From an uncultured Lachnospiraceae bacterium (GTDB lineage Bacteria; Bacillota; Clostridia; Lachnospirales; Lachnospiraceae), in NCBI GenBank assembly GCA_910585545.1, contig CAJUFN010000003.1:4754-68753 (forward strand): DNA of 64,000 nucleotides, read 5' to 3'. Position 1 is the first letter of the stretch. Each line of letters starts with the position of its first letter. A model generated the notes under the pieces. It was not told the origin of the DNA, ran no database searches, and saw nothing but the letters and a program-made list of their open reading frames with translations. Shown one piece after another: positions 53,604 through 63,886 of the stretch. The position numbers were made by a program, and so were the translations under genes.

Positions 53604-53684
53604 TAGCTCCTCAGAATAATCATCGCTGAACTCTAAACACCGTAGACGTCAAATCGTATACTTACCATTCACTTGAGTTATCGT

Positions 53685-54119
53685 CTATTCTATTCCTAGA
53701 TATTTCTTAGTTTTTAATGTTGCCATAGAAAGACTTTCAGACGAAATTTTGTAATATTCGCTTACTCCCACCTCATATACAGGTAATAAAAGATTTTCAA
53801 CTGTTTCTGAAATAGATTGTTTTAATTCATCCTCTTTTCCATCCTCAAGGTTAAAACCACCCACTATCTTGCTATCTTTCTTGAAAATGAATCTTCCTCT
53901 TATATCACATAAATACTCTTTTGGATATTCTAAATCTGGATTTATTTCTTTAATTAAAATTCCATAGTTTAAATAATAACTATTTTCAAAATTAGATTTT
54001 TGAGTATCAATCACGATTATCAATTCATTATTACTAAGGTAATATCTTTTGTTAGTATAGTAAAATCCATATTGCTTCAAAATGTTACTTAGTAGTTTTT
54101 TAAATTCCTTCTTTTCCAT
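53685..54119 (-). CDS. DUF4304 domain immunity-like protein
   Basis: A 144-residue protein matching DUF4304: FKKLLSNILKQYGFYYTNKRYYL at the start, then IVIDTQKSNFENSYYLNYGILIKEINP with the family's QKS and YYxNxG marks. These proteins are common in immunity clusters of contact-dependent toxins. GGAG precedes the ATG by 7 bases. It is the second gene after the RHS gene. Confidence 0.82.
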   Translation of the reverse strand: MEKKEFKKLLSNILKQYGFYYTNKRYYLSNNELIIVIDTQKSNFENSYYLNYGILIKEINPDLEYPKEYLCDIRGRFIFKKDSKIVGGFNLEDGKEDELKQSISETVENLLLPVYEVGVSEYYKISSESLSMATLKTKKYLGIE

Positions 54120-54275
54120 ATATTCTCCTTTAGTCTGTAAAGAATGCTTCGCACCACTTTCGTGGCATGGTTCTTAACAGAGAGTGCTCTTTTATTGTTT
54201 TGGGTTGGTCAAGAGGACTTAAGGAGAAGTTTGTTCTACTCAATCAACATCAACTACTTTTAAAATCAAAGACTA

Positions 54276-54785
54276 CTATAAACTCTTAATCATATCGATT
54301 TGTTCGCTCGACAAATCACATATAGCAAATCCAACTATTCGATTCTCACTATCCACGAAAATTTCAAGCTTATCCGTTTTATATGAGTTCTTGAAACATG
54401 TACCCCTTTCAAAAAAACAATGAAGTGCATCATTTTTCAGTTGAACAGAATAACTTTGGCAAACATCAAAATATTCATTTGTATGAGTAAAGATAGATGC
54501 ATCAACTAGAACATTTCCCCTTTCCACAACAACATTAGCGCTGTCATGTTCTACCTTATATGTAGCGTCAATATAAAAAGTTATACTAGCTAAATAATTA
54601 CTCTTACAATTTATTCCAATTTCTAAAGGGGGAATCCCCGTCACCTTAGTCAATCTCCAATAACTTAGTATCTCATCATTCTGGAAATCATTAATTATTG
54701 ATATCATCAATAAATCATCAACTACTTTTTCAAAGGCTATATTAGTTTTTGATTCTTTTCCAATGCCTATTTGCTTTAAATACAT
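54276..54785 (-). CDS. Probable immunity protein of the main RHS toxin
   Basis: A 169-residue cytosolic protein starting MYLKQIGIGKESKTNIAFEKVV. It is mainly beta with SYSVQLKNDALHCFFERG and ends in CDLSSEQIDMIKSL. The family is not recognised. It starts 11 bases after the RHS stop codon, and AGGAGG overlaps that stop, so the pair is tightly coupled, the usual place of the cognate immunity gene. The start at 54785 is chosen for this site; a longer form would overlap the RHS gene. Confidence 0.78.
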   Translation of the reverse strand: MYLKQIGIGKESKTNIAFEKVVDDLLMISIINDFQNDEILSYWRLTKVTGIPPLEIGINCKSNYLASITFYIDATYKVEHDSANVVVERGNVLVDASIFTHTNEYFDVCQSYSVQLKNDALHCFFERGTCFKNSYKTDKLEIFVDSENRIVGFAICDLSSEQIDMIKSL

Positions 54786-54796
54786 TTCTTGACCTC

Positions 54797-57700
54797 CTAT
54801 TTGTACAATGCATGATATATAACTCCCGTGTCTCCGTTTATACCAATTTCCCATCCGCCAATATTGAAAAAGTTTCTACCTAGCTGTACTTTTGGCAATA
54901 CTTTTGTCAAAGAATCTTGAAAGCTTAACAATAATTCATTTTCAACCATAATTGAGCTTTTTGCCGATTTAACAAATTCCCCCATATGTTTGGTTGCATT
55001 ACCATGTACCCATACTTCATTTCCATTTACTTTCATTCCCTTTATAGTAAAAGATTTTGGAATATTTGTTCCTTCAATTACTTCTTGAGTCGCATTAATA
55101 TTTTTATTCCAAGTAATTTCATATTTAGCTCCCTTGTTCGTACTATAATTTTTCTTTCCCCCAGGCCTTTTTGCTTTTAACTTACTCTTCACGTCTGACA
55201 GCTTACTTTTGCCCTTCGAAATAGCCTGCTTCACCTTTGAAACTGCCTTTTTAACTGCTTTTTTCGGCTTTTCTACTGCCTTTTTTACTTTGGATATCTT
55301 CGTCTTACTTGGCAGTTTCTTTTTTATTACCTTAACTGCTTTCTTGGCAACTTTAGCAACCTTTGGTCCCACGACTGCCCCGACTACTGCTCCGCCTATT
55401 GCGCATCCGGCAATAATCGCTACTTTCTTCCAGCCTTTTGCCTTGGTCTTCTTCGCAATCTTGCTTCCTGCAAAGATACCTGCCGCTGCTCCGACAATTC
55501 CACCGACAATTCTGGAAATGGCGATATGTCCGCTTGGGTCTTCGTAGTTTACCGGGTTGTTTGCACAATATGTATACAGGTGAAGCGTGGATGGCTTCTT
55601 AATATTTCCGCGGTAGCTGTCGCGGCTTAGGAATCTTCCATCTTCCGGATCATAGTATCTGGCATTTAGATAGTAAAGTCCTGTGCTTCTATCATAGATA
55701 GCTTCATTATAACAGATTTCGTTATAAAAGTCTGCGTTTCCGTAAATACTTGTCTGTCCAAAGTCCGTATATTGATAGGAGACGATGCTCGCTCCGGATG
55801 CGTCCCTAAGATTCGTAATGCTTCCTGCCGGATCTTTGTGGTAATAGTAATATCCTTCACCACTACCTGTCTTTCTTCCTGTCGCAATGATATTTCCTGC
55901 TGTTCCATGCAGATTCAGGCTTGTCCCTTTGCCGCTTCCATCTTCGGTATAGAGGACACTGCCTTGGCTATAATAGTAATTTGTCGCCGTTCCATTTTCG
56001 GATTTCTGGATGCGTGTACCGGAGCCATTGTACTGATTCGTCTGCTGGGTGATGGTCTTGCCGTTTTCTCTTACGGTGCAAGTGGAAAGTCTGCCTGCCG
56101 GGTCATAGGTATTCTGCGTTTCTTTTTTGCTGATGCTGTCTGCTGCTTTCAGCTGATTGCCGTTCGCATCATACTGATAGTTCTTAGACTCTGTTACGGT
56201 TCCGTCTGCCTTCTTTGTCTCACTGGATAAAAGCTGATTGAGGCTGTTATAGGTATACCGTGTCGTTTCCGCTGTGCCTGCGCTGCTCTTTTCCTCTGTC
56301 AGGCGGTTGCCGACTGCGTCATAGGTATAGGTAGTAACATAGCTGTCTGCTGCATCTAACAAGTCTTCTACTTCGGTCTTGATAAGGCGTCCTCTCGCAT
56401 CATAACTGTATCTGCGCACTTCATTCTGACAATCTGATGGGCTTTGCGGATACAGGTTCTGGATGGTTTCCTCTACAAGCCGGCTGTTTTTGTCATAAGA
56501 ATACGTATAAGATTCTTTTACCGTTCCAGGCTCGGTGCTGTCCATATAAGACATCGTTGCCGGTCTTCGGCAGTCATCATAAGTATAACTGCAGGTGGTA
56601 TACGCCGGATTTTCTACTCTTTCACCGGTATCTGAGATAGCGCGGTAATCCTTGATTGCCGAAACTGCTCCATACGCATCATATTCATAAGTACGAATGA
56701 TGGCTTTCTTTCCATCCTTCCATACTGCCTCTATTCCTTGCAGCCATTTATTCGTATCGTATTTGTATTCCAGGGCTGCAACCTTCCAGTCAAGCTGTGG
56801 ATAAACGACCGATAATAAATTGCCGTCAATATCATAGTTATACTTCGTTGTATGCGCTTCTTTTTCAGCTGCCGTAATTGCAGTTGGCGCTTTATTCGTA
56901 TTTAATTCGGTTACACCGGTCAAACGTTTCAATCGGTCATACTTGAATTGGGTATAACGGTATAAGGTTGCCGTTGTTCCGCTTACGGTATAATCCAGCA
57001 TCGTAGTCACATTGTCAGATTTATCATAAGTGTAGTTGGTACGCAGCACCTCCGCACCGGATGCATTTTTGTAATGTACCGTAGTAACACGGTCTTTTCC
57101 GTCATAATCAAAGATACGGCTTGTACCAAGGCTGTCTGTCTCTTTCGAGGTACGTCCTTTACTGTCATAGGTGTAACTGGTGCTGATTGCAGATACGCTT
57201 CCATTCCCTTTATCTGCTATGCTGACTGGCTGCATCGTGATGTTGTAAGTGGTTACCGAAGTTCTTCCAAGCGCGTCGGTCACGATATTCTGCGTATTTC
57301 CGTTCTTACTTGAGGTATCAAATTGATCGTACTGATATCTCGTTACACTTGCGGCTTCTCCTGCGATCTCCGGTTCTGTCACGGATGTCAGTCTTCTGTT
57401 CGCATCGTAGGTATAGGAGGTCGTATTGCCTTCTCCATCTGTCGTAGTCAGTACATTTCCGGTACTGTCATAGGTCATCTGCTGTGTCAGCGAATCGCTT
57501 GTCACGGTAAATGCATTCGTTTCTGCATCATATCCCGGATTCAATATCTGGCCTGCGGCATTTCCATTTTTATCATACAGATAGGCTGTAACAATCGGAT
57601 TCTCATTATCCGGATCTGTTCCAAGCTGGCAGCTTGCCACTACATTTCCATCCGTATCATAATCGTAGTCTACATACAGACCATCTTTCTTCTGGCGAAT

Positions 57701-60700
57701 GATCTTGCCAAAGGTATCCGTGTAAGTGACTTCCATAATCTCGCCATCCGGATTCTTTTCCGTTGTGATCAAGACATGGTTTACCGTTTCTTTTCCTTTC
57801 CCGGTGTTGATTTCCACGCTGCCATAGCTATACTCTGTCGTCCAGTTCTTTGACAAGTCATCTTTCTGGATTCCTTCTTTTACCAGACGGTTCATATTGT
57901 CATAGCCATAGGTATAGACCGTTCCGTCCTCCGCAACTTCCTTTACACGCGTGCCGTTGGCATCATATTCATATGTGATGACATCTGTAATTTCCCCCTG
58001 TTTTACGGTAATTTTTTTCACACGTCCAAATGGATCATATTCCGTCGTGGTAGCTGTTCCCATGGTGTCTGTGGAACTGATTTCACGCCCCATGATGTCG
58101 TATACGGTTGTGGTAGTTACCGTGTACTGACCGGATTTTTCTGTCTGTACTTCTGTTTTCTTGCCTGCTGCATCATAGGTATAGGTCGTCTCCGTAGAGG
58201 TGTCGTTGGCGCTGTCATTGATATAATACTCACGCTCGGACTTAATCTCACCTTTTATCTTGCCGGCTATCGGATCATCCACTTCATAATAAGTCGTCTC
58301 TACGACACGTCCGTCAATGGCATCATAAGAACGGATGACATTTCCATAGCTGTCATAGGTGTATCTTTCATCTAAGACAAAATATCCTTCTGCATTCACT
58401 TCCTGATATCCAACCGGATAATCTCTTAAATGCTCCGGTGCATTCGGATCATAAATATACGTACATTTAACACCATCTTCATCCACTTCTTCTGTGATAC
58501 TTTCCCTGTTGGAATATTTTGTCGTATCTGTTTTTTCTGTTGTCTTTTCTACGACTTTTTGCCCTTCTAATTCCTGATATACGGTAGAATAGATCGATTT
58601 TGTACGCAGATTGTCTGTATATTCATAGGTGACAGAACTTCCCTTGCTGTCTACCATCTGGATGCTGTTACCGGAAGAAGGCTCGAATGTATTCGTTTCC
58701 AGCAAAATGCGCTCTGTTTTGTCGTTCTCGTTTACTTCTTTGTACGCGGTTGTCTTATTATGCTCGGTGTCATATTCAAGGGCAATCGCTTCCTGGTTTG
58801 GATATATGATCTTATCTGCCTTTTTCCCATCATATTCTATGGCGTAAATATTTCCGCAGGCATCCGATATATCCGTCAGCTGCCTGTCTGCATTGTATCC
58901 AAGCGTCCACTCCCTGGTAGAGGTCTGGTCCGTTCCGGTTTTTACTACCTTTGACAACCTTCCGTCACTATATTCGTAATTTACCTTACTGGTATCCGGC
59001 AGACGGACTTCTTTTACCGTAAGGACATCCGGCCTTGCTTTGCCTTTGATAAAATCTGCTTCCGTGTAATAGTCAAATTCCATCGTTAAGTTTTTACTTG
59101 TAATGACCTTTGCAAGAAGACCTTTATTTGTCTCATATTCAAACAACAGGAAATTCCCGTTTGCTTCTGACATGTAGATCAGCTGACCGCTGGAGTTGAA
59201 GCGGTATTCTACATTGTCTTTTGTTTTCATCGTGAACTCACTGACCACTTTGACTTTTTTCTTCTTGTCCTTGACTCCTACGGTTTTGTCCGGAAGTTCT
59301 ACTTCTTCGGTCTTGGATTCCTTTTTCAGCTCCGTGTATTTTCCCATGGAGGAAATGTAGGCTCCATCGTCTTTCTGACTATAGAAATACAGTGTGCCGT
59401 CACCGTCTTTTAAAACGATATTTTTAAAATCCAGGGAATCGTTTTTACAGATGTTGACTAATTCCATATCAAAACTATGGGTCCAGCCCACTCCAAACGC
59501 GGTTTTCTCGGAGGACTGACTGTTGTAGGTACGCTCCAGCATGACCGGAAGCTGTTCGTTTGGAATCTCTGTATCCACTTGCGTATACACGAGATTCCCC
59601 TTACTTTTTTCAATTGCTCCGTTTCCCGATGGTGTGTCAAACTCTGCATATTCCCAGTATTCTTTTAATCCAAGGCGTTTAACATATTCATCTGCATCAA
59701 TAACGGTACTCGCTACTTCTTCGGAAAAGCTGCTGGCTCTTATGATATTTCCGGCACCATCCTTTTCGACTGCCCGAATCCGATAATAAAATGTCTGTGA
59801 ATAGTTGACATTCATCTCTGCCCAATAGTTTGCTTTCAGATTAGAAGCTACAAGATTATCGGCAGATGGAACAAATCCTTCATCCTGTCCACGGTATACT
59901 TCATAAGTCACATTCTCCGGCCAAGTCCCCTGAATACCGTCCCATTCCAGATAGGTTTTGTAATTCAGCTTATCTTTCACACCCGCTTCATATGGATGGT
60001 AATTTTCAGCAGGAGATAACTCGAATGTTTCTCCGTCGATACAGTCTACCTCTAATGTCCAGCCAAGCGTACTGAGGTCTCCTCCCATCGCGGTTATCCT
60101 TACCATATCCGCAGTTGCCTTTCGGCCATCTCCTAATCTTGCAATCTCATACCTCGTGCTGGAAAAAGTATCAAATATCCCCAGCCCTTCTATGTATAAT
60201 CTGACATGCCCCGCCTGGTCTCCCATATTTAATTTGAATGCAACACATCCATCTGGCAGTCGTATGTCATCACTCGTCCTGATTGGAATAATCTCTTTAT
60301 TTTTAATTCGTGGTTGGCTGTAATATAAATTCATTCCATTATCCACTACTGCCAAAATACTGTGCGAACCGCTTTCAACACTTGGAAGATTACTGTTCCA
60401 AATACGATCCGAACTTACCAGCTCTCCATCACAATACCATCTGGTAGTTCCGGCTGGCACACTGGAAGCTGACGGCCATTTTTCCAGTTCAATCTTGTCA
60501 ATATTCGCCGGAAATACAATATGCTTTGCTGTATGTGCCGTATATCTTGGGCGTTTAATGATAAAGTCAGGACTTACTCGTTCTGGCTGACTAATCTCTC
60601 CTTGACGGAATACGAAAATATCTGTTTCTGATTTATTTCCTGCTTTATCAAAAACTTCAAGACATAATTTATATGTCTGTCCTACCACTAAAATGCTTGT

Positions 60701-63265
60701 ATCAAACAGACCGATGTATCCATCCTCAACTGCACTTTTCCCTTGCAGCAGAACCTGATCCGCAGTAGTTCCTTGGTATCTTAAGAATATTCTCCACTCT
60801 GCCAGATTTTCGTCCGAAATAGTTCCATAGATGAGTCCTCTGTCCGCACTATTTAATATTGCAACCGGTCTTGTCTTATCTATGGTACATTTTGCAGTCG
60901 CCGCTTCTCCTCGGTTCCCGAGTATATCCACTCCGCATACTTCTACATCATATGTGCCTTCTTCATCCGGCAGCTGCACTCTGATCGTTCCACTTATCTT
61001 TGCTTCTTCGTTTTCTACGGTCACCCATTCTTCGCTTCCCGGAAGTTTATAGGCGATTCCTGCTACTTCGGCAGCGGCGTATGTGAATTCCCAGTCTATG
61101 TCTACCGCTCCGTTATTTGACATCTTTGGTCTTACGATTGGCGCCGATAACTGATTCACAATCCGAATCGGTTTTTGTACTTCAGCAGTAAACCCTACGG
61201 AATCTTCCATCGTAAGCTTTAGTGTATAGCTTCCGTTTGGAATATCCGGAGTGAAGACATTTTGTATCTTGGATTGGGTCGAATTCGTGTAGATATCCTG
61301 TACAAACTCCCCTTTGCTGTCATATAGCTTCATGGAACTTGTCTTGATCGGAGAACCGGTTCCATCTACTTCCCCAATGATTTCTACTGTATCCTGCAAA
61401 AGCTCTGTCTCTTGTGCGGTCCCGCTTGCCAGGACTTTGATATTGCCTTTTGGCGGTGCATTGTCAACTTTTACAATTGTTGCGTTCTCTTCTCCTAATG
61501 CACTGCTTTTTCCTACTCCCCGGACTGCAACCTTATATGTCTTATAAGAACCGGATGGCACGGATTTTCCTACTATAACATTTCCGCTTCCATTCGCAGT
61601 CGTACCGATTTTTGTACTTGTCGAATATCCGGTCTCTGCCTTTATTTCTTTCTTCGTTTTCTCGTCATACTCTGCACTTCGATACTGGATATAGCTAAGT
61701 TCTCCCGACGTAATCCCTGCCCATTCTATCTTTGTCGCGTCTCCTGCTTTGACATATTCCGGTACTGCTTTTACGGAAACCGGTTTCGCTGGGCGGTCAT
61801 AATATTCTATCGTTAATTTCGGACGATAACTTGCCGTCGCATGACGCATGCCAAAGAATTTTGCAAAGTAACTATTGCTGCTTTCATTGGCATTTTTCAG
61901 AACCAACCCGTAATCGGTATAAGTACGGTCCGCATAATTCTGGAAAAGTGACGTCAAATTCATTTCTGTCTTGCCATACAATCCTTTGGTTGTTACACTT
62001 CCCACCACGCCGCCGGTTGTTCCTGGCTGATTATTCCATGTAAGCTTATCTAATTCCCACCATTTTGCTGCACGGTATGCCTGAATTGTCTTGCCTGCTA
62101 TGGAGCCGCCTGCTTCCGTCAGTGTAAGTGTTGCTTTTTTAACATAGCGTTTGGAAATCTTGCTCAAATCTCCAAACATCAAAAAGGCTCTGGATACGCC
62201 TTGCTGGCCTTTTCCCAAATAAAATGATGTCACATCCCACTCCAGGTAATTGTAGCTTGGATAACTGCTAAGTGCATACACTTCGCTCATCTGGGAATCA
62301 CTGTTCCATATAATAGTTGGATCGATCGTTACTGGATATACACGTTCTTCATCATCCAGATAGGCTTCGTCCACCGTCATGGTAATCCGATACCGACCTT
62401 CCTCTTCATCCAATGTTTCCAATGAGTATGCAACGTCTTCGCTGTAGGCTTCTCCAGTCGCATCATTCATATAAGGTTCCTGGATTCCTGCTGCGATTTT
62501 TCCATCTGCATAAATGGTCATTCCACCGCCTACGATATTCTCCCGTATCGTCATTCCCGGAATCTCCAACAAGAAAGAAAACTCATTGTTCTCTGGTCTG
62601 GACTTCAAAATAATTTCTTCCTTGATACCATTTTCAAGAGACGTATACTCGAAACTTACATTTTCATCCGCAGATATATAGGAAGTTTTGATTGGTTCCA
62701 TCTCTTCTTCTGTATAGATATCTTCTACTTTTTCCGTCAGAAGATGAACCGGCTGCGTCTCTGGAACCTGAAATTGTACAGTTGCTTCCATCGGTACAAA
62801 CCGAATTTGCTTCTCTCCTTTTTCCATCAAAAGCGGCGTTTCTTCTGTCAGATTTTCCGGAAAATAATGCTTCATATCCCCTTCTTTATTCTCATATGCA
62901 TAAGAATCAAGCATATTTCCCAGTTCACTTGTCTCTTGATTGACCTCTACCAATGATGCATCATAATCGACAAGCTCCCCTTCTTCATCCCGAAAACGTA
63001 CATCCTGTGCATAGAATTCCGTGACGCGTAATCCATCTCCGATATCATATGTCGTAGAATTTTCAGTGCTTTCGGATTCGATGACATTGTCTTTGCCAAC
63101 TTCATAGTCTTTCATTTCCTGAACTTCTTCTGTTTGAAGCTCTTCCTGCGACCCTGTTTCTCGCGCCAGACTTTCAAATGACAATGAAGTCATCGATACA
63201 GCAACAATCAATATTGCAGCAACGATTCGCTGCCAATTATAAAATAGTCCCTCTCGTTTTCTCAT
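54797..63265 (-). CDS. WapA-like RHS/YD-repeat polymorphic toxin
   Basis: A 2822-residue secreted protein. Order: signal peptide (about 1-34); N-terminal region; DNRLRE/CBM96-like domain (about 315-480, FLMFGDLSKISKR, then LTLTEAGG); Ig/FN3-like repeats (about 490-1170); RHS N-terminal domain (about 1220-1300, LPVMLERTYNSQ); a long YD-repeat shell (about 1350-2480); the RHS core RYYDPEDGRFLSRD near 2541, ending in DPSGH; a Gly-rich hydrophobic pre-toxin (about 2580-2630); a Lys-rich linker; and the C-terminal toxin (about 2688-2822) with VWVHGNATKHMGEF. The toxin family is not recognised; its His residues suggest an RNase-like site. No wall anchor is seen. It is contact-delivered by analogy with B. 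subtilis WapA. It lies between a small secreted protein and an immunity gene. Confidence 0.93.
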   Translation of the reverse strand: MRKREGLFYNWQRIVAAILIVAVSMTSLSFESLARETGSQEELQTEEVQEMKDYEVGKDNVIESESTENSTTYDIGDGLRVTEFYAQDVRFRDEEGELVDYDASLVEVNQETSELGNMLDSYAYENKEGDMKHYFPENLTEETPLLMEKGEKQIRFVPMEATVQFQVPETQPVHLLTEKVEDIYTEEEMEPIKTSYISADENVSFEYTSLENGIKEEIILKSRPENNEFSFLLEIPGMTIRENIVGGGMTIYADGKIAAGIQEPYMNDATGEAYSEDVAYSLETLDEEEGRYRITMTVDEAYLDDEERVYPVTIDPTIIWNSDSQMSEVYALSSYPSYNYLEWDVTSFYLGKGQQGVSRAFLMFGDLSKISKRYVKKATLTLTEAGGSIAGKTIQAYRAAKWWELDKLTWNNQPGTTGGVVGSVTTKGLYGKTEMNLTSLFQNYADRTYTDYGLVLKNANESSNSYFAKFFGMRHATASYRPKLTIEYYDRPAKPVSVKAVPEYVKAGDATKIEWAGITSGELSYIQYRSAEYDEKTKKEIKAETGYSTSTKIGTTANGSGNVIVGKSVPSGSYKTYKVAVRGVGKSSALGEENATIVKVDNAPPKGNIKVLASGTAQETELLQDTVEIIGEVDGTGSPIKTSSMKLYDSKGEFVQDIYTNSTQSKIQNVFTPDIPNGSYTLKLTMEDSVGFTAEVQKPIRIVNQLSAPIVRPKMSNNGAVDIDWEFTYAAAEVAGIAYKLPGSEEWVTVENEEAKISGTIRVQLPDEEGTYDVEVCGVDILGNRGEAATAKCTIDKTRPVAILNSADRGLIYGTISDENLAEWRIFLRYQGTTADQVLLQGKSAVEDGYIGLFDTSILVVGQTYKLCLEVFDKAGNKSETDIFVFRQGEISQPERVSPDFIIKRPRYTAHTAKHIVFPANIDKIELEKWPSASSVPAGTTRWYCDGELVSSDRIWNSNLPSVESGSHSILAVVDNGMNLYYSQPRIKNKEIIPIRTSDDIRLPDGCVAFKLNMGDQAGHVRLYIEGLGIFDTFSSTRYEIARLGDGRKATADMVRITAMGGDLSTLGWTLEVDCIDGETFELSPAENYHPYEAGVKDKLNYKTYLEWDGIQGTWPENVTYEVYRGQDEGFVPSADNLVASNLKANYWAEMNVNYSQTFYYRIRAVEKDGAGNIIRASSFSEEVASTVIDADEYVKRLGLKEYWEYAEFDTPSGNGAIEKSKGNLVYTQVDTEIPNEQLPVMLERTYNSQSSEKTAFGVGWTHSFDMELVNICKNDSLDFKNIVLKDGDGTLYFYSQKDDGAYISSMGKYTELKKESKTEEVELPDKTVGVKDKKKKVKVVSEFTMKTKDNVEYRFNSSGQLIYMSEANGNFLLFEYETNKGLLAKVITSKNLTMEFDYYTEADFIKGKARPDVLTVKEVRLPDTSKVNYEYSDGRLSKVVKTGTDQTSTREWTLGYNADRQLTDISDACGNIYAIEYDGKKADKIIYPNQEAIALEYDTEHNKTTAYKEVNENDKTERILLETNTFEPSSGNSIQMVDSKGSSVTYEYTDNLRTKSIYSTVYQELEGQKVVEKTTEKTDTTKYSNRESITEEVDEDGVKCTYIYDPNAPEHLRDYPVGYQEVNAEGYFVLDERYTYDSYGNVIRSYDAIDGRVVETTYYEVDDPIAGKIKGEIKSEREYYINDSANDTSTETTYTYDAAGKKTEVQTEKSGQYTVTTTTVYDIMGREISSTDTMGTATTTEYDPFGRVKKITVKQGEITDVITYEYDANGTRVKEVAEDGTVYTYGYDNMNRLVKEGIQKDDLSKNWTTEYSYGSVEINTGKGKETVNHVLITTEKNPDGEIMEVTYTDTFGKIIRQKKDGLYVDYDYDTDGNVVASCQLGTDPDNENPIVTAYLYDKNGNAAGQILNPGYDAETNAFTVTSDSLTQQMTYDSTGNVLTTTDGEGNTTSYTYDANRRLTSVTEPEIAGEAASVTRYQYDQFDTSSKNGNTQNIVTDALGRTSVTTYNITMQPVSIADKGNGSVSAISTSYTYDSKGRTSKETDSLGTSRIFDYDGKDRVTTVHYKNASGAEVLRTNYTYDKSDNVTTMLDYTVSGTTATLYRYTQFKYDRLKRLTGVTELNTNKAPTAITAAEKEAHTTKYNYDIDGNLLSVVYPQLDWKVAALEYKYDTNKWLQGIEAVWKDGKKAIIRTYEYDAYGAVSAIKDYRAISDTGERVENPAYTTCSYTYDDCRRPATMSYMDSTEPGTVKESYTYSYDKNSRLVEETIQNLYPQSPSDCQNEVRRYSYDARGRLIKTEVEDLLDAADSYVTTYTYDAVGNRLTEEKSSAGTAETTRYTYNSLNQLLSSETKKADGTVTESKNYQYDANGNQLKAADSISKKETQNTYDPAGRLSTCTVRENGKTITQQTNQYNGSGTRIQKSENGTATNYYYSQGSVLYTEDGSGKGTSLNLHGTAGNIIATGRKTGSGEGYYYYHKDPAGSITNLRDASGASIVSYQYTDFGQTSIYGNADFYNEICYNEAIYDRSTGLYYLNARYYDPEDGRFLSRDSYRGNIKKPSTLHLYTYCANNPVNYEDPSGHIAISRIVGGIVGAAAGIFAGSKIAKKTKAKGWKKVAIIAGCAIGGAVVGAVVGPKVAKVAKKAVKVIKKKLPSKTKISKVKKAVEKPKKAVKKAVSKVKQAISKGKSKLSDVKSKLKAKRPGGKKNYSTNKGAKYEITWNKNINATQEVIEGTNIPKSFTIKGMKVNGNEVWVHGNATKHMGEFVKSAKSSIMVENELLLSFQDSLTKVLPKVQLGRNFFNIGGWEIGINGDTGVIYHALYK

Positions 63266-63286
63266 TCGTATGTCCCTTGTCCTTTC

Positions 63287-63706
63287 TTAATATGATTTTG
63301 TTCCGCTATAATGTGTTGACGTTTTCGATACCGACCTTCTATAGCAAGTTACATTGGCCTTCACCCTATAGGCTCCTCTGGATACTGAAATGTTTTTTGC
63401 AAAATTATAATAATAATTATTTGCCGTTCCGCTCCATGATTTCACAGTAGTCCATGTACCACTGTTATTTTGCTTCTGCAAAGACATTACTACTGTAATC
63501 TTGGTGACTCTAGACATATTTCCGGTTACTTTACAGGATGCCGTTGCCATACCGGAAGATCTGCCTAATGTAACTGTTTTCGTTGCGTCTATACTCATCG
63601 TTGACGCACCCCGGGTTGCATATCCTATCAAAGTACTGTTGATAAAAATGCACAGCACCAGACATATCCCTATCCAGATTCTACCCACCTTTCTTTTTTG
63701 CTTCAT
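63287..63706 (-). CDS. Small secreted protein upstream of the RHS gene
   Basis: A 139-residue protein with a signal peptide (about 1-31, IWIGICLVLCIFINSTLIGYA) and a beta-rich mature part (TRGASTMSIDATKTVTLG, ending KTSTHYSGTKSY). It resembles DUF6147 as I recall it. It starts the RHS transcript, 21 bases before the RHS start region, so it may help secretion or surface display. GGAGG lies 9 bases before the ATG at 63706. Confidence 0.75.
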   Translation of the reverse strand: MKQKRKVGRIWIGICLVLCIFINSTLIGYATRGASTMSIDATKTVTLGRSSGMATASCKVTGNMSRVTKITVVMSLQKQNNSGTWTTVKSWSGTANNYYYNFAKNISVSRGAYRVKANVTCYRRSVSKTSTHYSGTKSY

Positions 63707-63886
63707 TTTTCCTCTCCTCCATTTCTCTCTTTTCACACTAAAACGAATAAGACTTGCATTTTGTTACATAAAAACGGAAGATTTTTATTTTTTTTTGCAT
63801 TTTATATTTTACTGTTAGGATTTTTCCAATTTTTTATATCAAATAGTAGCCCTCGGACATTTTTGTCGTATGTCTGGAAACAAAAA

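Noticed and set aside
55209..55547. Hydrophobic plus-strand frame opposite the RHS pre-toxin, also at 49718-50146
   Set aside because: Antisense of the Lys- and Gly-rich linker; the hydrophobicity is a by-product of codon bias. No start signals.
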